Source: Bryobacter sp. (GTDB lineage: Bacteria; Acidobacteriota; Terriglobia; Bryobacterales; Bryobacteraceae). From it: DNA of 35,672 bases. A model generated the notes under the pieces. That model saw only the letters and a program-made list of their open reading frames with translations, was not told the origin of the DNA and ran no database searches. A program made the translations under genes and the position numbers. Positions 31,921 through 35,672 of the stretch are shown here, one piece after another (the stretch's first letter is position 1; each line of letters opens with the position of its first letter). The stretch is from positions 1 to 35,672 of the forward strand of contig JALHNI010000067.1 in assembly GCA_022843605.1 (NCBI GenBank), written 5' to 3'.

Positions 31921-32024
31921 GGCTACTGAGCGGCGCCGTTTTTGGATTGTCGTCTTGTTTCAATGAGGAGCCGCCATTCCCGGCACGCCGCCCCCCCCCC
32001 GCGTCGGGGCAGACTATCGCTTAA
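31902..32024 (+). CDS. Tiny lipoprotein candidate with a C10 tract
   Basis: This 40-codon ORF is too short for usual gene calling but has good signs. Its ATG follows AAGGGG by 6 bases and overlaps the sulfatase end (31902-31920). The protein starts MARHLVGLLSGAVFGLSSCF: a basic start, a hydrophobic stretch and LSSC, a canonical lipobox for lipid attachment at Cys19. The mature part is about 22 residues and proline-rich (EEPPFPARRPPP). Ten C residues (31991-32000) encode the proline run. Losing or gaining one C would shift the frame and lengthen or shorten the product. No homologue is known to me; it could be an unexpressed chance ORF. Confidence 0.45.
   Translation: MARHLVGLLSGAVFGLSSCFNEEPPFPARRPPPASGQTIA
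31991..32000. repeat. Homopolymer tract of ten C
   Basis: Ten C in a row sit within the tiny lipoprotein ORF and just outside the 3' end of the convergent glycosyltransferase gene. Tracts of this kind slip readily in replication and are also prone to sequencing error. Confidence 0.9.
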
Positions 32025-33642
32025 AAGTTGAGAGGTTGAGATTGGGCATCACGGGTTCCCGGGCGTCACGGGCGCGCGGCTTTGACTCGATTCCTCCAGG
32101 GCTGAATCGATAGACGGTGAAACCAGGAACCGGTCCAGCGTAGATCTGCTGTAGCTCTCCTGGGTAGTGCCGGACCAATTCCGCTTGTATACGTTCCAAA
32201 TACTCACACTCAGAGAACCACCTCCATTTGACAACCAGCAGATAGCGCACGTTGGCACGTATGAGTCCCGCGCGGAATTGATCGGGCGTACCTAAAGGCT
32301 CTTTGACACCCAGGTATGTACCGACCGCGACGTTCCCGGAGAAGCCCCGAACCGATTTGAGTCCGGTGAAGAGATACACCGTAGGGTCAACGTTGGATTG
32401 GATGACGGCTTCTGGCTCGATGTTCTTTCGCGCCCACCGGGCCATTTCCTCGAAAGCGGCCCAGTCTTTCGCGCCCACCGGGGCGGGATACCAAAAGCCC
32501 GACTGCCTGGCGTCCAACGTATGGTTCATGTCGGAAACGGCCGAGCAGGCAAATATCAGCCAGACGAACGCGAGCCCGTATTTACGGGCGCCAACGGGGA
32601 CTCCGAGCCATACGTAGGCGACGACGATGGTGAGCCAGGGAACCAGAAAACGCTGTGGCGGCCAGGCCCAGAGCATCAGGACCACAACGTTCCCGATCAG
32701 CGCCCAGCCCAGGATGCGCCTTTTCTTGTCGTGGGCGAATCCGCACGCGCCGAGGAGGATGAAGATCACAGAGAAGGCTAAACCGGGGGCTTGCGGAAGC
32801 AGCCGCAGGAAGAGTTGGTAGGGACTGGTGACCAAGTGCAGTACGTTCAAGCTGATAATGCTGAGTTTCTCTACAATCGAGTAATTGATCACGACGTTGT
32901 AACCGGTGTAGTAGTTACTCGCGGAAAGGTAAGGATCGAGGTTCGCGTGTTGGTTCCGCACCTGCCAGAACAGCCAACCGCCGGCCAGTAGGGTGGCGGG
33001 GAGCGCGTACCAGAATGCATGTTTCCATTGGCGTTTGCCAAGAAGATAGAGAGTGGGGACGAGGATCAGCACGAAGCCGACCGAACGTGTCAGATAGGCT
33101 CCGCCGGCGAGAAGCCCGGCACCCACATAAAGTGCGGGTGATGGTTGGATTTCACCTTTGAAGAGGAGCAGTAAGCAGCCAGTGAGGATGCAGGCAAACT
33201 GGGTTTCACTAAGCGCACTGGTCGCGAGGAATATGACGTGGGGACATGCGGCGATCACGGCCACGAGGCTGACGGCGACCAGGGGATCATCAAGCCAGCG
33301 ATTGAGGAGGATAAAGGACAACGCGAGCCAGCCGAGGACGAAGAGCAGCGAAACGGACTTAAGCCAGTGGACGTTGGCCGGGAAATCCGGCGCAAGGCGC
33401 CAGACGAGCGAGAGGACCGCCGGATAAAGAATCGGATACTTGGTTTGGGCAATGTTTCCCGGCGTGCTGGGGATGCGGTAGCCGTTCCCGGTGGCCAGTG
33501 ATTTGGCCGTTAGGAGATAGATGCTGTCGTCGTGGTAGATGCCGATGGCCGGGGTCCGGAGGGCGGCCCAATACTGGGGAGCGAGCACGACGAACGCCAA
33601 CAGTCCGAGGATGGCCGGAAGCCGGCGGCGCAGAAGGTCCAT
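32014..33642 (-). CDS. GT-C-fold membrane glycosyltransferase (PMT/ArnT-like)
   Basis: This 542-residue integral membrane protein resembles ArnT/PMT-type glycosyltransferases, which use polyprenyl-phosphate sugars as donors on the outer face of the inner membrane. The first extracytoplasmic loop contains the acidic pair in IGIYHDDSIYLLTAKSLATG (D38, D39), characteristic of the GT-C fold, followed by about ten hydrophobic segments and a C-terminal soluble domain of about 150 residues (EEMARWARKNIEPEAVIQSN). Sugar and acceptor are unknown. The ATG at 33642 is chosen because MDLLRRRLPA gives a basic N terminus before the first membrane helix; upstream frames lack a plausible start. It diverges from the HAD-UbiA gene, so both may serve cell-envelope glycoconjugates. 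Confidence 0.82.
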   Translation of the reverse strand: MDLLRRRLPAILGLLAFVVLAPQYWAALRTPAIGIYHDDSIYLLTAKSLATGNGYRIPSTPGNIAQTKYPILYPAVLSLVWRLAPDFPANVHWLKSVSLLFVLGWLALSFILLNRWLDDPLVAVSLVAVIAACPHVIFLATSALSETQFACILTGCLLLLFKGEIQPSPALYVGAGLLAGGAYLTRSVGFVLILVPTLYLLGKRQWKHAFWYALPATLLAGGWLFWQVRNQHANLDPYLSASNYYTGYNVVINYSIVEKLSIISLNVLHLVTSPYQLFLRLLPQAPGLAFSVIFILLGACGFAHDKKRRILGWALIGNVVVLMLWAWPPQRFLVPWLTIVVAYVWLGVPVGARKYGLAFVWLIFACSAVSDMNHTLDARQSGFWYPAPVGAKDWAAFEEMARWARKNIEPEAVIQSNVDPTVYLFTGLKSVRGFSGNVAVGTYLGVKEPLGTPDQFRAGLIRANVRYLLVVKWRWFSECEYLERIQAELVRHYPGELQQIYAGPVPGFTVYRFSPGGIESKPRARDAREPVMPNLNLSTFKR

Positions 33643-33893
33643 TGGTACCAACAGTGAATCGGTACTCCGCACCTGCGACTTTAGCCCTGGTGCTGTTTGG
33701 ATGTTCGGGTGAGCTTCATGAGGCTCAGCCACATGGTGAAAGCGCTCACAAAACACCGGAGCGCCGCGGGTAACCGCTTTGTTTCGCCCCCAAAAGGGAC
33801 CTACTGTTTCTCCTTGGAACTGCCGATTTCCCCGGTATTAGCAAGGCACACCTCATCGCCGGCCAACCGCCCGAGGTTACCTCCGAGTCTCAG
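33643..33893. other. Divergent spacer between the glycosyltransferase and HAD-UbiA genes
   Basis: This 251-base region has no gene. It contains TGAGC-CTTCATGAG-like short inverted repeats near 33712-33729 and must hold both promoters, but I cannot pick reliable -10/-35 boxes. The forward frame of the UbiA gene stays open upstream (the protein could start earlier than 33894), so part of this region may be coding. Confidence 0.3.
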
Positions 33894-35315
33894 TTGCTGC
33901 CGCTCTGCATTGACCTGGATGGAACCCTGGTCAGGACCGACATGCTTTTTGAATCACTTGCGCGGCTTTTGAAGCAAAAGCCATGGCTCATCGTCCTGGT
34001 TCCCTTTTGGTGTCTGCAAGGGGCGGCCGTCCTGAAACGCAAACTCGCCTCGAACGTCTCGATCGACGTCCACTCTCTGCCGTACAACCGTCCGTTTATC
34101 GAATGGCTACGCGGGCAAAAGGATACTCATCGGCAGTTGCTTCTCGTTACCGCCGCGGACCAGACGATCGCTCAACCAATTGCGGACCATCTTGGTTTCT
34201 TCGACCGGGTGCTAGCGAGCGACGGCATCCTGAATCTCAAGGGCAACGCCAAACTTCGAGTCTTACGCCAGCAACTCGGCAACGATTTCGAATACGCAGG
34301 CGATTCGAAGGCCGACCTTGAAATCTGGCGCCATTGCTCGAGCGCCGTGACGGTCGACGCTTCCCGTTCGGTGGTGAGGCAACTGCGAAAGCATGTTGCG
34401 CGGGTGAGGAGCTTTGACGGGCCAGCCACCAGTTGGCTTCACTATTCCCGCGCGTTGCGTATCCACCAATGGGCCAAGAACATCCTGATCTTCGTTCCGC
34501 TCATCGCCGCGCATAAGCTGGAGCAACCCGCTCTGCTGGTGCAGTCCACGTTCTGCTTTATCGTCTTCGGCCTCTGCTCCTCGGCTCAGTACATTCTCAA
34601 CGATCTGGTGGATCTCGAAGCCGACCGCGCCCATCCCAAGAAGCGCGCGCGGCCGTTCGCCAGCGGCGATCTTCCCCTCGCCGCCGGATTCCTCCTCGCT
34701 CCGCTTCTGCTGTTCACTAGCCTCGGCGCAGCGTGGCTCTTTTCGAACGCTCTGGTGGCACTGTTGGGAACCTATTTCGTTCTCTCGCTCGGATACACGT
34801 TGTACCTCAAAAAGATCGCCCTGGTTGACACCTTCTGCCTCTCCACCCTCTACTTGTTGCGGATCATCGCCGGGCACGTCGTCACCGGGGTGGCGTTCTC
34901 CGTTTGGCTGCTCGCCTTCGCTTTCTTCCTCTTCCTTAGCCTTGCTTTCAGCAAGCGTTGGACAGAACTGGACCTCGTCAGGAGAACTAATGGATCCATG
35001 AACGGCCGGGGGTATTGCGTCGACGACACGCTGCAGGTGAATCTGTTCGGAGTCTGCAGTGCGTTTCTCTCCACCGTCGTTTTTATGCTTTACCTGCAGA
35101 CGGAGAAGGTGAAGGAGCTCTACAGCACTCCGCAAGCTTTGTGGGCGCTTGCTCCGGTGTATCTCTACTGGATTATCCGCATCTGGATTCTATCCACTCG
35201 CGGGAAGGTCCAGGAAGATCCCGTGGTGTTCGTGATGAAGGATCGTGTCACCTATGTGGTCGCCGCGCTCTGCGGTTTCATCATGTTCCTGGCCACCAAG
35301 GGGTGGATCAGTTGA
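33894..35315 (+). CDS. HAD hydrolase fused to a UbiA-family prenyltransferase
   Basis: This 473-residue protein joins two domains. Residues about 1-175 form a haloacid-dehalogenase-type phosphatase: CIDLDGTLVRTD (D7, D9), LLVTAADQT and YAGDSKADLEIW are the HAD motifs. Residues about 185-473 form a UbiA prenyltransferase with the first Asp-rich motif NDLVDLEADRAHPKKRARP, and about eight membrane helices. Fusions of this layout are known in bacteria, and some UbiA relatives make decaprenylphosphoryl-5-phosphoribose, whose phosphate a phosphatase removes; the fused HAD would fit such a step. The start is a TTG at 33894 with no clear Shine-Dalgarno; an earlier start cannot be excluded. It overlaps the next gene by TTGA. 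Confidence 0.85.
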   Translation: MLPLCIDLDGTLVRTDMLFESLARLLKQKPWLIVLVPFWCLQGAAVLKRKLASNVSIDVHSLPYNRPFIEWLRGQKDTHRQLLLVTAADQTIAQPIADHLGFFDRVLASDGILNLKGNAKLRVLRQQLGNDFEYAGDSKADLEIWRHCSSAVTVDASRSVVRQLRKHVARVRSFDGPATSWLHYSRALRIHQWAKNILIFVPLIAAHKLEQPALLVQSTFCFIVFGLCSSAQYILNDLVDLEADRAHPKKRARPFASGDLPLAAGFLLAPLLLFTSLGAAWLFSNALVALLGTYFVLSLGYTLYLKKIALVDTFCLSTLYLLRIIAGHVVTGVAFSVWLLAFAFFLFLSLAFSKRWTELDLVRRTNGSMNGRGYCVDDTLQVNLFGVCSAFLSTVVFMLYLQTEKVKELYSTPQALWALAPVYLYWIIRIWILSTRGKVQEDPVVFVMKDRVTYVVAALCGFIMFLATKGWIS

Positions 35316-35644
35316 GTAGCCTCTTCGAAAAGACCGTGGCGGCCATCTGCGAAGAAATCGCCCCGCCGCGGAGCGGTACCGCAACGAGAGCGACCGCGTT
35401 CGTACTCGGTCAATGGGCGCGCATGCCGCGCTTTCTCGCCTGGCCCTTGCGTTTCGCCACCATCGCTTTCGCTTGTAGCTCGTTACCGCGTGGAATGTTC
35501 CACCGCCTGCCTTCCGCCCGACGTGAAGCCATCATCGAACGCTGGCGCAAGTCCGCCATCGGTCCCTGCCGCGACCTGATGCGCTTCTACCGCAGCCTCG
35601 CACTGCTCGCGCTCCACAGCCCACAGGAAGAAACCGGCAAATGA
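35312..35644 (+). CDS. Small protein between the HAD-UbiA and probable oxidoreductase genes
   Basis: This 110-residue protein has no firm family. Its sequence AAICEEIAPPRSGTATRATA and LPSARREAIIERWRKSAIGP then LMRFYRSLALLALHSP is helical and rich in basic and hydrophobic residues, resembling the N-terminal region seen in some GMC-type alcohol oxidases; this suggests a split-off partner of the oxidoreductase that follows. The start is TTG at 35312, sharing TTGA with the UbiA stop, and the end shares ATGA with the next start, so the three genes are translationally coupled. Confidence 0.65.
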   Translation: MSSLFEKTVAAICEEIAPPRSGTATRATAFVLGQWARMPRFLAWPLRFATIAFACSSLPRGMFHRLPSARREAIIERWRKSAIGPCRDLMRFYRSLALLALHSPQEETGK

Positions 35645-35672
35645 TCGCGCGCCGCTATGAGAACATCGTCAT
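35641..35672 (+). CDS. Start of a probable FAD-binding oxidoreductase, cut by the window edge
   Basis: Only ten codons are present: MIARRYENIV plus part of the next. The YENIV stretch is how many FAD oxidoreductases begin, just before the GxGxxG loop. It overlaps the previous stop (ATGA). Identity as a GMC-type or DprE1-like oxidase is a guess from the N terminus and context. Confidence 0.4.
   Translation, partial: MIARRYENIV

Noticed and set aside
1..35672. tRNA/rRNA genes, CRISPR arrays, insertion sequences, prophage or attachment sites
   Set aside because: No cloverleaf-like sequence, repeat-spacer pattern, transposase or integrase, or flanking direct repeat was found by reading both strands.

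Overview
The window is a gene-dense bacterial chromosome segment, GC-rich (roughly 60% by eye). It has 34 supported protein genes, one gene cut by the right edge, and no recognisable tRNA, rRNA, CRISPR array, insertion sequence or phage module. The gene set suggests an acidobacterium of the Solibacter/Bryobacter kind. The pointers are a 1244-residue Oar-like TonB-dependent receptor with an N-terminal carboxypeptidase-regulatory-like domain, a Tat-exported Gfo/Idh/MocA oxidoreductase, a Tat-type sulfatase, a ceramidase-like secreted enzyme and a sugar-phosphate isomerase-like protein beside a GlcG-type protein. This placement is inference from gene content, not from a marker gene.

Layout. 118-1431 (+): molybdenum cofactor guanylyltransferase, then an Mla-type ABC ATPase with a degenerate signature motif. 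1701-3718 (-): a NarL-type response regulator and its histidine kinase, overlapping by 4 bases. 3944-5533 (+): a SulP transporter without a STAS domain, plus a small coiled-coil protein. 5561-6966 (+): SGNH hydrolase and GNAT acetyltransferase. 6963-8252 (-): Gfo/Idh/MocA oxidoreductase. 8301-9206 (+): cation diffusion facilitator. 9259-11088 (-): uvrC. 11111-14440 (+): a TPR protein, truA and a Zn/Cd-type P1B ATPase. 14443-17824 (-): a flagellar-rod-like small protein, an RlmI-type rRNA methyltransferase, a ceramidase-like enzyme and a membrane-anchored twin-CX3C protein. 17873-22140 (+): sugar-phosphate isomerase-like, GlcG-like, alpha/beta hydrolase and secreted esterase. 22177-22821 (+): a HigBA-like toxin-antitoxin pair. 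22826-28726 (-): Ig-like secreted protein, secreted propeller-like protein and TonB-dependent receptor. 28874-30549 (-): pyrF and selD. 30580-32024 (+): sulfatase and an overlapping tiny lipoprotein. 32014-33642 (-): GT-C glycosyltransferase. 33894 to the right edge (+): HAD-UbiA fusion, a small protein, and the start of a probable FAD oxidoreductase.

Functional themes are cell-envelope and surface nutrition (TonB receptor, sulfatase, hydrolases, glycosyltransferase, HAD-UbiA), metal export (CDF and P1B ATPase) and housekeeping (uvrC, truA, rlmI, pyrF, selD, mobA).

The most striking signal is in gene starts. Most genes that lead a transcription unit have a TAnnnT hexamer ending 6 to 9 bases before the start codon and no Shine-Dalgarno sequence. 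Many genes inside operons have a Shine-Dalgarno sequence, though several are weak or lack one. This suggests widespread leaderless transcription. At two divergent gene pairs (uvrC/TPR and selD/sulfatase) the two -10 boxes overlap on opposite strands, suggesting shared bidirectional promoters. Other notable items are a perfect 14-bp inverted repeat that would hide a strong Shine-Dalgarno together with a six-codon leader ORF, a run of ten C inside a tiny lipoprotein gene, and a toxin-antitoxin promoter whose -10 box sits in a palindrome.
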